Shown in pieces: positions 37,238 through 47,247 of a stretch of DNA of 64,000 nucleotides. The stretch is from Fischerella sp. JS2. GTDB lineage: Bacteria; Cyanobacteriota; Cyanobacteriia; Cyanobacteriales; Nostocaceae. The first letter of the stretch is position 1. Every line of letters begins with the position of its first letter. The stretch lies in NCBI RefSeq assembly GCF_032393985.1, contig NZ_CP135918.1:2914001-2978000 (forward strand), written 5' to 3'. A model generated the notes under the pieces. That model was given only the letters and a program-made list of their open reading frames with translations. It made no database searches and was not told the DNA's origin. Made by a program: the position numbers and the translations under genes.

Positions 37238-37816
37238 TTAACCCACTTCTTCCCCAGATGCCGAAAGTTCACCTACACTGGCACTTTTGAGCGAAGCAGG
37301 TAAGGATTGAGAATTGCCAGCGTATGGCTGAGCTAGGTTAGAACGCAACTGACGCATCAGGCTACCCATTTCTAGCGCTGACATAGCATAGTCCCAGCCA
37401 TGATTACTTTTAATACCAGCCCGTTCTAAAGCTTGTTGCATGGTATCAGTTGTTAAGATGCCAAAAACTACTGGTACACCAGTTTGAAAGGAAGCAGCAG
37501 CAATACCTTTTGCCACCTCAGAGGAAACATAATCAAAATGAGGTGTTTGTCCTCGGATGACAGCACCCATACAAATGATGGCGTCGTAGCGTCCTGAAAG
37601 AGCAAGTTGGCGCGCTACTACTGGAACTTCAAAACTCCCTGGAACCCAAACATAATCTACTTGAGAACCATGAGGATCAACATCGACACCGTGGCGTTTT
37701 AAGCAATCTTGACACCCCTCTAGTAGCTTTGTGGTAACTAGATCATTGAATCGTCCAATTACCAATGCAAACCGCAAAGGTTCTGTCTGCGTAAAAGTTC
37801 CCTCGAAAACTGCCAT
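37238..37816 (-). CDS. ribH: 6,7-dimethyl-8-ribityllumazine synthase
   Basis: 192 aa. It condenses 5-amino-6-ribitylaminouracil with dihydroxybutanone phosphate in riboflavin synthesis, usually as a 60-mer capsid. The motifs [38 protein letters not shown] and [17 protein letters not shown] (containing the family's TxDT) are present. The last 30 residues ([22 protein letters not shown]) form a Ser-rich tail beyond the usual C-terminus. It lies beside psbZ on the same strand, an order I recall from other cyanobacteria. Confidence 0.96.
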   Translation of the reverse strand: MAVFEGTFTQTEPLRFALVIGRFNDLVTTKLLEGCQDCLKRHGVDVDPHGSQVDYVWVPGSFEVPVVARQLALSGRYDAIICMGAVIRGQTPHFDYVSSEVAKGIAAASFQTGVPVVFGILTTDTMQQALERAGIKSNHGWDYAMSALEMGSLMRQLRSNLAQPYAGNSQSLPASLKSASVGELSASGEEVG

Positions 37817-37869
37817 GACCGCCTCTAAATCAACTATACTCTGCCACTATATACATTTCTTCTATTAAG

Positions 37870-38030
37870 ACAACAGGAGCAAAGAGGATGGGGAGATGGG
37901 GAGGTAGAGAAGTGGGGGGAGTGGGGGGAGTGTGAGGAGTGGAGATGTTCTCTTTGTCCTCCTTGTCTGGCTTGTCTCCCGTGTCCTCCTTGTCCTTCTT
38001 TTCCCCTGTATCCTTTTATTGCTCCTATTG
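37870..38030. repeat. G-rich / CT-rich low-complexity spacer between ribH and psbZ
   Basis: GGGGAGATGGGGAGG and TCCTCCTTGTC words. Open frames across it on the minus strand are repeat-derived and not genes. Confidence 0.5.
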
Positions 38031-38078
38031 CCCCTGTTGTTTTTATGCTATTAACTAGTTGTGTGTGGCGGCAGTTGC

Positions 38079-38267
38079 TTAAACTACGAAAAAGCTCAAG
38101 AGTGCAACTAAAATTACTAAGCCAATCCAAGCACCAGAACCAAGCCACAGCAATTTTTTCGACTCATTCCAGTTTTGGGGAGTGGCATAAGCAACAGGAA
38201 CGCCAATCACCATTGCAAAAGACACAAGTACCAGAGCTAACAAAGCAATTTGGAATATAATACTCAT
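38079..38267 (-). CDS. psbZ: Photosystem II reaction center protein Z
   Basis: 62 aa from the ATG at 38267 ([20 protein letters not shown]). Two transmembrane helices with the family loop [23 protein letters not shown], matching Ycf9/PsbZ exactly in layout. It sits in the thylakoid membrane at the PSII periphery, near CP43, and stabilises PSII supercomplexes. Placed directly upstream of ribH. Confidence 0.96.
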   Translation of the reverse strand: MSIIFQIALLALVLVSFAMVIGVPVAYATPQNWNESKKLLWLGSGAWIGLVILVALLSFFVV

Positions 38268-38379
38268 TTTCCCTTCTCCCAAGACAGCGAAGATTCTTAA
38301 AGATAGAATATCTACAGGGTTAAACCAACGTTATTCCTTATTGTTAAGCTAGCAGAAATTGCAACATTTTAGTCATCTG

Positions 38380-38515
38380 TCCTTTGTCATTTGTCATTAG
38401 TCCAGGGTCAAGTGTCAATTGTCCAGAGTCAAGTGTCAATTGTCATTTTTCCAGAGTTTTTACAAATGACCATTGACTATTGACCATTGACAAATGACTA
38501 ATGACTAATGACTAA
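38380..38515. repeat. Short tandem repeats (GTCAATTGTC / GACTAAT units)
   Basis: Repeated CAAGTGTCAATTGTC and ATGACTAATGACTAATG words fill the divergent spacer between psbZ and the nucleotidyltransferase fusion, right up to its ATG. Confidence 0.65.
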
Positions 38516-38518
38516 ACT

Positions 38519-41236
38519 ATGGATCTAATTCTTTGTCATACAACGGCTGATTTTGATGCCTTGGGGGCAGCCATAGGGCTGACACGTTTGCTCCCAGGTA
38601 GCAAGATTGTATTAACAGGCGGCGCTCACCCACCAGTGCGGGATTTTTTGGCATTATATCGCGATGAATATCAGTTGATTGAACGGCGTTCTGTCAATCC
38701 GAAAAAAATTCGTTCTTTGACTGTGGTAGACACTCAATATCGCGATCGCTTGGGTAAAGCAGCAGAATGGTTAGATTTACCCCATCTTAAAGAAATCACA
38801 GTTTATGACCATCACCTCGAACAACATGGTGATATTTCTGCAACAAAATTACATATTGCCCCTGTAGGCGCTACCACAACTGTGATAGTGGAAGAATTGC
38901 AAAAACAGCAAATTTCCCTATCGACAGCAGAAGCAACAGCTATGGCATTGGGTATCCATGTTGACACAGGTTCCCTTACCTACGACCATACTACACCACG
39001 GGATGCCCTCGCCTTAGCTTGGCTGATGCAGCAAGGAGCTAATTTATCAGTTGTTGCTGAGTATGTAGAACCTGGCTTGTCTCCACAATTACAGCAGTTA
39101 TTATCAGAAGCGCTTGACGATTTGCAATATTTATGCATGCGAGGTTCCACTGTAGCTTGGGTAATACTGGTAACTGATGGTTATGTACCAGGTTTATCGA
39201 GCTTAGCCTCCGAATTGATGGAGTTGACAGAAATAGATGCTTTATTGTTGGCGAACAAATATGGTGTGGGAGAAGGTGATTCACGCTTCACAGTAATTGG
39301 GCGATCACGAATTGCTGATGTCAACCTCAACCAAATCTTTCAACCATTTGGTGGCGGTGGACATTCGCAAGCAACATCACTGAATCTGCGGGGTGTAAAT
39401 TGCCAAGAAATACTCAATCAACTATTAGAAGGGTTAAAAGCGCAAATTCCCCATCCACCCACAGCACGAGATTTGATGTCATCCCCGGTTCGTACGATTC
39501 GTCCAGATACCACAATCGAGGAAGCACAGCGAATTTTGTTACGCTACGGACACTCTGGTTTATCTGTAGTCGATGCCCAAGGCAAACTACTAGGTATTAT
39601 CTCGCGTCGGGATATAGATATTGCTTTACATCACGGCTTTAGTCATGCACCTGTCAAAGGTTACATGACGATCAACCTGAAAACAATTAGCCCTGATACC
39701 ACCTTGCCAGAAATCGAGTCATTAATGGTGACTTATGATATCGGACGATTGCCTGTATTAGAACACGGGCAATTAGTAGGTATAGTCACCCGCACAGATG
39801 TTTTGCGGGAGTTGCATCAGCAAAATGATAGCGAGAAGGGGAGAGGAAGGGAAAAGGGAACAGAAGGAGATGATGTTGAGATTCCGACATTGGGAGAATT
39901 GCGCGATCGCCTGAATCCGAAACTTTGGGAATTACTCACCAAAGCATCTGCCCAAGCTAAGCAACGGGGCTGGCATTTATATTTAGTAGGGGGAGCAGTA
40001 CGCGACTTACTCCTAGCTAAAGAAGCATCTGGTAGCTTGTTAATCCAAGATATCGACTTAGTAGTCGATGGGTTTCACAAAGCCGCAGATGTCGGTGCAG
40101 GTGTAGAGTTAGCCAAGGCACTCCAGCAACTTTACCCAGCAGCACGGTTAGAGATTCACGGTGCTTTTCAAACTGCTGCCTTACTTTGGCACAAAGATCC
40201 AGAATTAGATTCTTTATGGGTAGATATTGCCACTGCTAGAACAGAGTTTTATCCTTACCCAGCTGCAAATCCTGAAGTCGAAGCAAGTTCTATTCGCCAA
40301 GATTTGTATCGGCGTGATTTTACCATCAATGCCTTAGCACTGCGACTTACGCCTCCTCGTGCTGGCAAACTCCTAGATTTTTTTGGTGGTTTGCTAGATT
40401 TACAAGCAAAGCAAATTCGGGTTTTACACGCCAACAGCTTTATTGAAGATCCCACCCGCATTTACCGGGGTGTGCGCTTTGCTGTACGCTTTGGATTTAA
40501 AATTGAACCGCAAACAGAAGAATATATCCGTTATGCGATCAACAGTGGTGTTTACGATCGCACTACCAAAGAAAATAATAAAACCCCTGCACTGCAAACC
40601 CGTCTGAAAGCAGAAATTAAACACATCCTGGAAGCAACCTATTGGCAAGCTGCTTTAGAGTTACTCGGAGATTTGGGGGCGTTACAGTGTATTCATCCGA
40701 GTCTGAAAACACTAGACGAAAAGTTATTGCGACAATTACGGTTGCTAGAACGCTGTTTACGCAAATTTGATACTGAACAAACTTTGCTAACTCACTGGCA
40801 AATGCGCCTAGAAGCGATGATCGCTTACCTCGCCCCAGAATACCGGGCAAAGGTGGCAAAGAATCTGCAATTACAGGAAGATAGCATTGAACGCTTGGAA
40901 AAATTAGCTCAAGCACAAGCTGAGATCACAAATGCTTTACCCACTTGCCAACTCAAAAGCCAAGTGGTGAAGTTGTTAAGAGCCTACGACTTGCCAATAC
41001 TGATCTTAGTGGCTTTACATAGTTCCCGATCTATTAGAAAGATCCTGTGGCATTACTTAACAGTTTGGGTCCATATTCAGCCTATTTTAAATGGTAATGA
41101 TTTGAAAAAACTTGGTTACAAACCCGGGCCACAGTATCGGCAAATGCTAGATGATCTACTAGCTGCAACATTAGATGAAGAGATTCGCGATCGCACTCAA
41201 GCAGAGAAATTTTTGACACAGCACTATTCTCAGTAG
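38519..41236 (+). CDS. DHH phosphoesterase - CBS - tRNA nucleotidyltransferase fusion
   Basis: 905 aa. Residues 1-310 form a DHH/DHHA1 phosphoesterase-type domain ([37 protein letters not shown]). Residues about 315-440 hold two CBS domains ([12 protein letters not shown]..., [12 protein letters not shown]...). A charged linker ([14 protein letters not shown]) follows, encoded by purine-rich low-complexity DNA. From about 470 on lies a class II CCA/A-adding enzyme: [18 protein letters not shown] (metal-binding DxD) and [11 protein letters not shown]. It probably adds A or CCA to tRNA 3' ends; the CBS pair suggests adenylate sensing and the DHH part nuclease activity. This fusion is known in cyanobacteria and some thermophiles. 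Confidence 0.93.
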   Translation: MDLILCHTTADFDALGAAIGLTRLLPGSKIVLTGGAHPPVRDFLALYRDEYQLIERRSVNPKKIRSLTVVDTQYRDRLGKAAEWLDLPHLKEITVYDHHLEQHGDISATKLHIAPVGATTTVIVEELQKQQISLSTAEATAMALGIHVDTGSLTYDHTTPRDALALAWLMQQGANLSVVAEYVEPGLSPQLQQLLSEALDDLQYLCMRGSTVAWVILVTDGYVPGLSSLASELMELTEIDALLLANKYGVGEGDSRFTVIGRSRIADVNLNQIFQPFGGGGHSQATSLNLRGVNCQEILNQLLEGLKAQIPHPPTARDLMSSPVRTIRPDTTIEEAQRILLRYGHSGLSVVDAQGKLLGIISRRDIDIALHHGFSHAPVKGYMTINLKTISPDTTLPEIESLMVTYDIGRLPVLEHGQLVGIVTRTDVLRELHQQNDSEKGRGREKGTEGDDVEIPTLGELRDRLNPKLWELLTKASAQAKQRGWHLYLVGGAVRDLLLAKEASGSLLIQDIDLVVDGFHKAADVGAGVELAKALQQLYPAARLEIHGAFQTAALLWHKDPELDSLWVDIATARTEFYPYPAANPEVEASSIRQDLYRRDFTINALALRLTPPRAGKLLDFFGGLLDLQAKQIRVLHANSFIEDPTRIYRGVRFAVRFGFKIEPQTEEYIRYAINSGVYDRTTKENNKTPALQTRLKAEIKHILEATYWQAALELLGDLGALQCIHPSLKTLDEKLLRQLRLLERCLRKFDTEQTLLTHWQMRLEAMIAYLAPEYRAKVAKNLQLQEDSIERLEKLAQAQAEITNALPTCQLKSQVVKLLRAYDLPILILVALHSSRSIRKILWHYLTVWVHIQPILNGNDLKKLGYKPGPQYRQMLDDLLAATLDEEIRDRTQAEKFLTQHYSQ

Positions 41237-41358
41237 ATTATTGGGTTGAAGTTGGTTCCACTGCGTTGTTAGGTGTTAGTTATGCGGAAACAAATAACCG
41301 TCAATAAACAACTATTCCAGTAAAATCCAAACAACAAACAACTGACAACAAAATTATT

Positions 41359-42315
41359 ATGACCAAAAAGCGAATTTTTGTGACCGGTGCAAGTGGCTGT
41401 ATTGGTCACTATCTTAGTGAAGCATTAATTCAAGAAACAGACTACGAGTTATATCTTCTAGTTAGGAACCCAGAGAAATTAAAAATTGATACGCAATTTC
41501 GTCCGGGTATCACAGTCTTGCAAGGTGATATGCAACAAATTCGGCAATTTGCGGACTTGCTGAAAACAATAGATGTCGCAGTATTGACAGCTACAGCTTG
41601 GGGTGGGGCGGCAACATTTGATGTTAATGTCGTCAAAACTCTAGAATTACTGAGTTATTTAGATCCAACTATCTGTGAACAGGTAATTTATTTTTCGACC
41701 GCAAGTGTTTTAGACAGCAAAAACCAACCACTTAAAGAAGCCGGAGAACTGGGTACAGACTATATCCGTTCTAAATATGATTGCTTACAGAAAATTGGGA
41801 AATTAGCGATCGCACCTAAAATCACAGAAGTTTTCCCCACGTTAGTTTTGGGTGGCGATGATAATAAACCCTATTCGCACCTAACACCAGGCATTCCTGA
41901 AGTTAAAAAATACATAGATTTCATTCGTTTTTTTCAAGCAGACGGTAGTTTTCACTTTATTCATGCTCGAGACATTGCCACAGTCGTATGCTATTTGATA
42001 GACAATCCGCCTCAAGAAAATGAAAGCAGGCAATTAGTTTTAGGTCAAGCACCATTAACCGCCAACCAAGCAATAGAAGAAGTGTGCGCTTATCTAGGCA
42101 AAAAAATTTACTTTCGTATGCCTTTGTCCTTTTCATTAGCTAACTTATTAATAGTCTTATTTCGCATCCGAATGGCAGCTTGGGATAGATTTTGTATGAA
42201 ATATCGGCATTTTACTTATCAAAAATTTGTCAATCCTGATAGTTTTGGCTTACCGAATTACTGCGCTACTATTAGCGATGTTCTACGAATTAGTGGTGTG
42301 CAAAGTTATCGGTAA
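41359..42315 (+). CDS. NAD-dependent epimerase/dehydratase family protein (extended SDR)
   Basis: 318 aa. The Rossmann motif is GASGCIG (residues 10-16), and the catalytic Tyr-Lys pair is intact in DYIRSKYDC, with the Ser in YFSTASVLD. The domain layout (FHFIHARDIATVVCYLIDNP) is that of extended SDRs acting on nucleotide sugars, or of plant-type cinnamoyl/anthocyanidin reductase relatives. The substrate is unassigned. It is a lone gene 123 bp downstream of the nucleotidyltransferase and could be co-transcribed with it. Confidence 0.85.
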   Translation: MTKKRIFVTGASGCIGHYLSEALIQETDYELYLLVRNPEKLKIDTQFRPGITVLQGDMQQIRQFADLLKTIDVAVLTATAWGGAATFDVNVVKTLELLSYLDPTICEQVIYFSTASVLDSKNQPLKEAGELGTDYIRSKYDCLQKIGKLAIAPKITEVFPTLVLGGDDNKPYSHLTPGIPEVKKYIDFIRFFQADGSFHFIHARDIATVVCYLIDNPPQENESRQLVLGQAPLTANQAIEEVCAYLGKKIYFRMPLSFSLANLLIVLFRIRMAAWDRFCMKYRHFTYQKFVNPDSFGLPNYCATISDVLRISGVQSYR

Positions 42316-42622
42316 CTTCTGTATTTTCATCGGTGTGTATTGGTGTTTATCTGTGGTCGAGTTTTTTAAGATTGTGGCGAAGTTGCAGGGAAAATAATTA
42401 CGAACACCGATGCACACAGATGTAGACGCGCTTTGCGCGGCTTTCCGTAGGGTATACGGATGATGATAATTTTATTTTTCACTGTTCATTAAAGCAGCAA
42501 TTCATCATTCATGGCGAAATTCGTTAAGAATCCCAGAGTTTTAAGAAAATTTGCTTAAAGTCGGTCATTACCCTAGCGTGGGAAAATCAGTATATAAGAT
42601 CTAGAGAGGAAAACGCTATAGT
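42316..42622. repeat. Repeat-rich spacer upstream of dxs
   Basis: Inverted CATCGGTGTG and ACACCGATGCACACAGATG segments frame about 80 bp, followed by a dispersed hairpin element at 42421-42455 (TGTAGACGCGCTTTGCGCGG...). The remaining 160 bp lead to dxs, with AGAGAGGA before its ATG. Confidence 0.6.
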
Positions 42623-44530
42623 ATGCATTTGAGCGAAATCACTCATCCCAACCAGTTGCACGGTTTATCAATTCGCCAGTTGCAACAGATTGCCCGCCAA
42701 ATTCGGGATAAGCATCTGCAAACCGTAGCATCGACTGGAGGGCATTTAGGACCAGGGTTGGGTGTTGTAGAGTTGACCTTAGGTCTATATCAAACACTAG
42801 ATTTAGACCGTGATAAAGTCATTTGGGATGTCGGACACCAAGCCTATCCCCACAAACTGATTACAGGACGCTACAGTAATTTCCATACTCTACGGCAAAA
42901 AGATGGAATTGCTGGTTATCTCAAGCGCTGTGAAAGCAAATTCGATCATTTCGGCGCTGGACATGCTTCTACCAGTATTTCCGCAGCTTTAGGTATGGCT
43001 TTAGCGCGAGATGCCAAAGGAGAAAAATTTAAAGTTGTTGCTATTATCGGTGATGGGGCATTGACTGGCGGTATGGCATTAGAAGCCATCAACCACGCGG
43101 GACACCTACCGAAAACTAATTTATTAGTTGTCCTTAATGACAACGAAATGTCCATATCTCCCAATGTTGGGGCTATTCCCCGCTACCTTAACAAAATGCG
43201 TCTTAGCGGCCCAGTGCAATTTTTCAAAGATAGTTTTGAGGAACAATTTAAGCAAATTCCTTTTGTGGGTGAGTCTCTTTCTCCTGAACTAGGACGCATT
43301 AAAGAAGGAATGAAGCGGCTAGCTGTGCCAAAAGTGGGTGCTGTTTTTGAAGAACTTGGCTTTACCTATATGGGGCCAGTAGATGGGCATAATTTAGAAG
43401 AATTGATTGCTACTTTCCAACAGGCACATCAAATTACTGGACCTGTATTAGTGCATGTGGCAACGACAAAGGGCAAAGGTTATGAAATTGCTGAACAAGA
43501 TCAAGTTGGTTATCATGCCCAATCTCCCTTTAACTTGACTACTGGTAAAGCTATCCCTTCCAGTAAACCCAAACCTCCTGCTTACTCAAAAGTATTTGCC
43601 CACACCTTAGTCAAACTTGCCGAACAAAACCCAAAAATTATCGGTATTACTGCCGCAATGGCAACGGGAACTGGTTTAGACAAACTGCAAGCAAAGCTAC
43701 CCAATCAATATATAGATGTAGGTATTGCCGAACAACATGCCGTCACCCTAGCCGCCGGACTAGCAGCTGAAGGTATGCGTCCTGTTGCTGCAATCTATTC
43801 TACTTTCCTACAACGTGCCTACGACCAAATCATCCACGATGTTTGCATCCAAAACTTACCTGTGTTCTTCTGTATGGATCGTGCAGGAATTGTTGGTGCT
43901 GATGGCCCTACCCACCAAGGGATGTATGATATTGCCTATCTGCGCTGTATTCCCAACATGGTATTGATGGCACCCAAGGACGAAGCTGAACTCCAGCGCA
44001 TGGTCGTTACAGGTGTGAACCATACTACTGGACCGATCGCTATGCGTTTCCCTCGTGGTAATGGCTATGGTGTCCCCTTGATGGAAGAAGGCTGGGAACC
44101 CTTGGAAATAGGTAAAGCTGAAATTCTCCGTCATGGAGATGATTTACTTATCTTGGGCTATGGCACAATGGTAAATCCAGCCATGCAAGTTGCAGAAATT
44201 CTTAGTGAACATGGGATTGAAACTACCGTGGTCAATGCCCGCTTTGCCAAGCCTCTAGATACAGAATTAATTTTCCCTCTTGCACAAAAAATTGAACGTG
44301 TTGTTACCTTGGAAGAAGGCTGTGTGATGGGTGGCTTTGGTTCCGCAGTAGCTGAAGCATTGTTAGATGCTGATATTGTCGTGCCAATCAAGCGAGTTGG
44401 TGTACCAGATGTGTTAGTTGAACATGCCGAACCAAATCAATCTAAAGCTGAATTGGGTTTAACAAGTCCACAAATTGCTGAAAAGGTTTTACAAGCTTTC
44501 TTTAATCAGCAAAAATCCGCAGTTATGTAA
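42623..44530 (+). CDS. dxs: 1-deoxy-D-xylulose-5-phosphate synthase
   Basis: 635 aa. The thiamine-diphosphate enzyme condenses pyruvate with glyceraldehyde 3-phosphate, the entry step of the MEP isoprenoid pathway supplying carotenoids, phytol and quinones. The N-terminal [16 protein letters not shown], ThDP motif [15 protein letters not shown]...[10 protein letters not shown], the transketolase Pyr domain ([17 protein letters not shown]) and C-terminal domain are all present. Full length. The start follows AGAGAGGA. mtnA lies downstream. Confidence 0.98.
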   Translation: MHLSEITHPNQLHGLSIRQLQQIARQIRDKHLQTVASTGGHLGPGLGVVELTLGLYQTLDLDRDKVIWDVGHQAYPHKLITGRYSNFHTLRQKDGIAGYLKRCESKFDHFGAGHASTSISAALGMALARDAKGEKFKVVAIIGDGALTGGMALEAINHAGHLPKTNLLVVLNDNEMSISPNVGAIPRYLNKMRLSGPVQFFKDSFEEQFKQIPFVGESLSPELGRIKEGMKRLAVPKVGAVFEELGFTYMGPVDGHNLEELIATFQQAHQITGPVLVHVATTKGKGYEIAEQDQVGYHAQSPFNLTTGKAIPSSKPKPPAYSKVFAHTLVKLAEQNPKIIGITAAMATGTGLDKLQAKLPNQYIDVGIAEQHAVTLAAGLAAEGMRPVAAIYSTFLQRAYDQIIHDVCIQNLPVFFCMDRAGIVGADGPTHQGMYDIAYLRCIPNMVLMAPKDEAELQRMVVTGVNHTTGPIAMRFPRGNGYGVPLMEEGWEPLEIGKAEILRHGDDLLILGYGTMVNPAMQVAEILSEHGIETTVVNARFAKPLDTELIFPLAQKIERVVTLEEGCVMGGFGSAVAEALLDADIVVPIKRVGVPDVLVEHAEPNQSKAELGLTSPQIAEKVLQAFFNQQKSAVM

Positions 44531-44729
44531 TAAAATTAACCTCAAACAAGGGAAAGGGGACACCGAGCAGAGGAGCAGGGGAATAGGGGAGACGCACCGG
44601 ACGCAAAGAATAACCAATACCCAAGCAATACCCAATCCCCGTTGCCCCTTATCCCACTCCCTACGACCGTGGCGACCCCGAGTTCCTCCCCTTTCTCCGT
44701 TCCCTATTCCCTATAACTTGCAAAGAATT

Positions 44730-45791
44730 ATGATGTTTCAAACTAACCAAGTATACCCTGTCATCTGGCACAACGACTCAGTTTCGCTGATTGACCAAAC
44801 GCGTTTGCCAAATGAGTATGCATTTGTAGAAATTAGTCGCAGTGAAGATATGGCAGTTGCCATCAAAACCATGATTGTCCGGGGTGCGCCCGCGATTGGT
44901 GTTGCTGCTGCCTATGGCATTTATCTTGGTGCGAGAGAAATTCATACAGACAACCGAGATGAGTTTTTGCACCACTTGGAAAATGTCGCCCAAATGCTGC
45001 GTTCTACCCGCCCCACAGCAGTCAATTTATTTTGGGCAATCTCCCGGATGATGAAAGTAGCCTATGAAACGATTGGTACAGTAGATGAGATTAGAAAAGC
45101 TCTCTTCCAAACTGCCCAAGCTATCAATGCTGAAGATTTACAAACTTGCCAAGATATCGGTGACAATGGCTTAAAAGCCTTACCTACTCAACCAGGACAA
45201 CTAACCTTGCTCACCCACTGTAACGCTGGCGCATTAGCAACCGCAGGTTACGGTACAGCTTTGGGTGTAGTACGTTCTGCTTGGCGAGAAGGACGCTTGG
45301 CACGCTTATTTGCCGATGAAACTAGACCCAGATTGCAGGGTGCAAAACTCACAGCTTGGGAATGTGTACAAGAAAGCATTCCGGTTACGGTAATTACTGA
45401 TAGTATGGCTGCCCACTGCATGAAACAAGGTTTAATTCATGCTGTCGTTGTAGGTGCTGACAGAATTGCCGCTAATGGAGATACGGCAAATAAAATTGGT
45501 ACGTATAGTTTAGCATTAGTATCCAAAGCACATAACATTCCTTTCTTTGTTGCTGCACCCCTTTCTACTGTAGATTTTGACTTAGGTGATGGTAGCCAAA
45601 TTCCAATTGAAGAGCGCCACCCAGGAGAAATTTACCAAATTGATGATACTATTTTGACGCCTGAAGGTGTGGAATTCTACAATCCTGCTTTTGATGTCAC
45701 CCCAGCAGAATTAATTACAGCCATCATTACTGAGAATGGTGTGTTTGCCCCCAGTGAGTTAAAACAACTAGAAGCCAGAAAAGCAGCTTAA
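44730..45791 (+). CDS. mtnA: S-methyl-5-thioribose-1-phosphate isomerase
   Basis: 353 aa from the ATG at 44730; the frame is open back to 44475 but that part is repeat-derived and overlaps dxs. The enzyme isomerises methylthioribose-1-P to methylthioribulose-1-P in the methionine salvage pathway. Family motifs are [37 protein letters not shown] (catalytic Cys) and [19 protein letters not shown] (catalytic Asp). It is homologous to eIF2B subunits. Confidence 0.95.
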   Translation: MMFQTNQVYPVIWHNDSVSLIDQTRLPNEYAFVEISRSEDMAVAIKTMIVRGAPAIGVAAAYGIYLGAREIHTDNRDEFLHHLENVAQMLRSTRPTAVNLFWAISRMMKVAYETIGTVDEIRKALFQTAQAINAEDLQTCQDIGDNGLKALPTQPGQLTLLTHCNAGALATAGYGTALGVVRSAWREGRLARLFADETRPRLQGAKLTAWECVQESIPVTVITDSMAAHCMKQGLIHAVVVGADRIAANGDTANKIGTYSLALVSKAHNIPFFVAAPLSTVDFDLGDGSQIPIEERHPGEIYQIDDTILTPEGVEFYNPAFDVTPAELITAIITENGVFAPSELKQLEARKAA

Positions 45792-45861
45792 GGACTTCCA
45801 AATAAAATCTAATTGCAGGAGACAAGGGAGATTTGATGACAACAAATGCGATCGCTTGCTT

Positions 45862-47043
45862 ATGAAGATTAAATGCAAAGCCAACTGGACACGATATTTA
45901 CTAAAAACAAGTGTAACTATCATTACAACTACTGGATTACTTGGTACGTTAAAATCGACCACTGCTCAGATTCCAGCCAATCAGCTTGGTCAACAACTCC
46001 TGCAACAAACAAGTCAATGTATTAAGAGTAAATTTACTGACACTGCTCCATCTAATTTGCAAGCTTTGCAAACAGCTTCTATGCAATGCGTCTTGCAGGT
46101 AACAATGTTAGCAGAAGATGGTAGCATTCGTCCTGATGCAAGCGATCGGATTACCGCTTTAGTTGCAGCTACCGGAGTCAGCCTTCCTCAACCTGTTAGC
46201 CAAGGGCAAGCTAACATCCCACTCAAATTACTTCCTAACACCAATGTTTTTACTCTTCCAGTTCAAATCGGTGGACAAAGCAAAACCTTTCTTTTAGATA
46301 CAGGTGCCTCTGCTTCTATTATTAACAATGAAACAGCTACACAATTAAAGCTTCAGGGTACACCTGTTCCTAACGACTTCATCAAATATTTAGTTGTAGG
46401 AAATGACTGTTCAAAAGTACAAGCTAGTTTCCATAGCTTGCCGCTTTTAGCTGTAAATAAAGCTCAAGTTCAAGGTTTATTTGGCATAGGCATGGGTCAA
46501 AATTCAATTCCAGTCAATACATCTGGAGTTTTGGGATTAGATTTTTTAAGCAATTTTGATGTTGTGATTAATCCTAAAAAATTGCAACTGCAACTTTTAC
46601 CACCTTCACCACCAGTGACAGGGGCAATTCCCCTACAAGGCAAACTAGGCAATATGATTGCCCAAGCTAAAATTAACGGTCAAGGGCCTTTTAATTTCCT
46701 ACTAGATACAGGCGCTGAAACAACAGTTATATCCAAATCATTAGCTAAAAAACTAAAAATAGACCAAACTAAATTAAGCAAAACAGAAGTAAATGGATTT
46801 TGTGGAACAGAAAAAGCGCAAAAAATCAAGTTATCACAACTAAACTTACAGCAACATCAAGCTACTCTAATTGATGCAGTGATTTTAGAAAGCGATAACA
46901 TTTTTAACGTCTTAGGAATTCAAGGCATTATTGGTCAAAACGTTCTCAATAGGTATCAGCAACATTGGCGTTTTGGTAAGCGTAATCCCCTTGGCTACAC
47001 CGAATCAGGCAGCTTAGTATTAATACCTGTATCAAAGAAATAA
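45862..47043 (+). CDS. Retropepsin-like aspartic protease, two tandem domains
   Basis: 393 aa from the ATG at 45862 (TTG 45856 is in frame). The N-terminus (TRYLLKTSVTIITTTGLLGTL) is a signal peptide or anchor, then a Cys-bearing helical segment. Two retropepsin domains follow: the first with FLLDTGASASI (about residue 148) and the second with FLLDTGAETTV (about 286), each with a family-type flap and GVLGLDFL / GIIGQNVL end. Retroviral-type proteases normally dimerise, so one chain with two DTGA motifs could form an intramolecular active site like pepsin. A 9-codon frame (MTTNAIACL, 45836-45865) precedes it with overlapping stop/start ATGA. Confidence 0.85.
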   Translation: MKIKCKANWTRYLLKTSVTIITTTGLLGTLKSTTAQIPANQLGQQLLQQTSQCIKSKFTDTAPSNLQALQTASMQCVLQVTMLAEDGSIRPDASDRITALVAATGVSLPQPVSQGQANIPLKLLPNTNVFTLPVQIGGQSKTFLLDTGASASIINNETATQLKLQGTPVPNDFIKYLVVGNDCSKVQASFHSLPLLAVNKAQVQGLFGIGMGQNSIPVNTSGVLGLDFLSNFDVVINPKKLQLQLLPPSPPVTGAIPLQGKLGNMIAQAKINGQGPFNFLLDTGAETTVISKSLAKKLKIDQTKLSKTEVNGFCGTEKAQKIKLSQLNLQQHQATLIDAVILESDNIFNVLGIQGIIGQNVLNRYQQHWRFGKRNPLGYTESGSLVLIPVSKK

Positions 47044-47078
47044 TCAGACTATTTTGGATTGACTCCAAAACCATTAGT

Positions 47079-47114
47079 GTACCCTACGGGAAGCCGCCCT
47101 TAGGGGCGTCTACA
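47079..47114 (-). repeat. Dispersed hairpin repeat (reverse orientation)
   Basis: GTACCCTACGGGAAGCC...GGGGCGTCTACA, a copy of the GTAGACGCC/G...CTTCCCGTAGGGTA element, followed by inverted CATCCGTGTGCATTCGTGT text related to 25707 and 42406. Confidence 0.65.
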
Positions 47115-47247
47115 TCCGTGTGCATTCGTGTTTGTCAATACCACCCTCATCCGCACACGCCAAAAATTTTGTTGGCATAATATCTCGCCTGCGATGCCTC
47201 CATAACATCTAATATAAATTTGTAAAGACGCTCACTTTGACTGGAGC

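Noticed and set aside
37834-38148. 104-codon minus-strand frame between ribH and psbZ
   Set aside because: Repeat-derived, and it overlaps psbZ in another frame.
44475-44729. N-terminal extension of mtnA overlapping dxs
   Set aside because: It encodes repeat text ([20 protein letters not shown]) and no MtnA homology; ATG 44730 gives the normal length.
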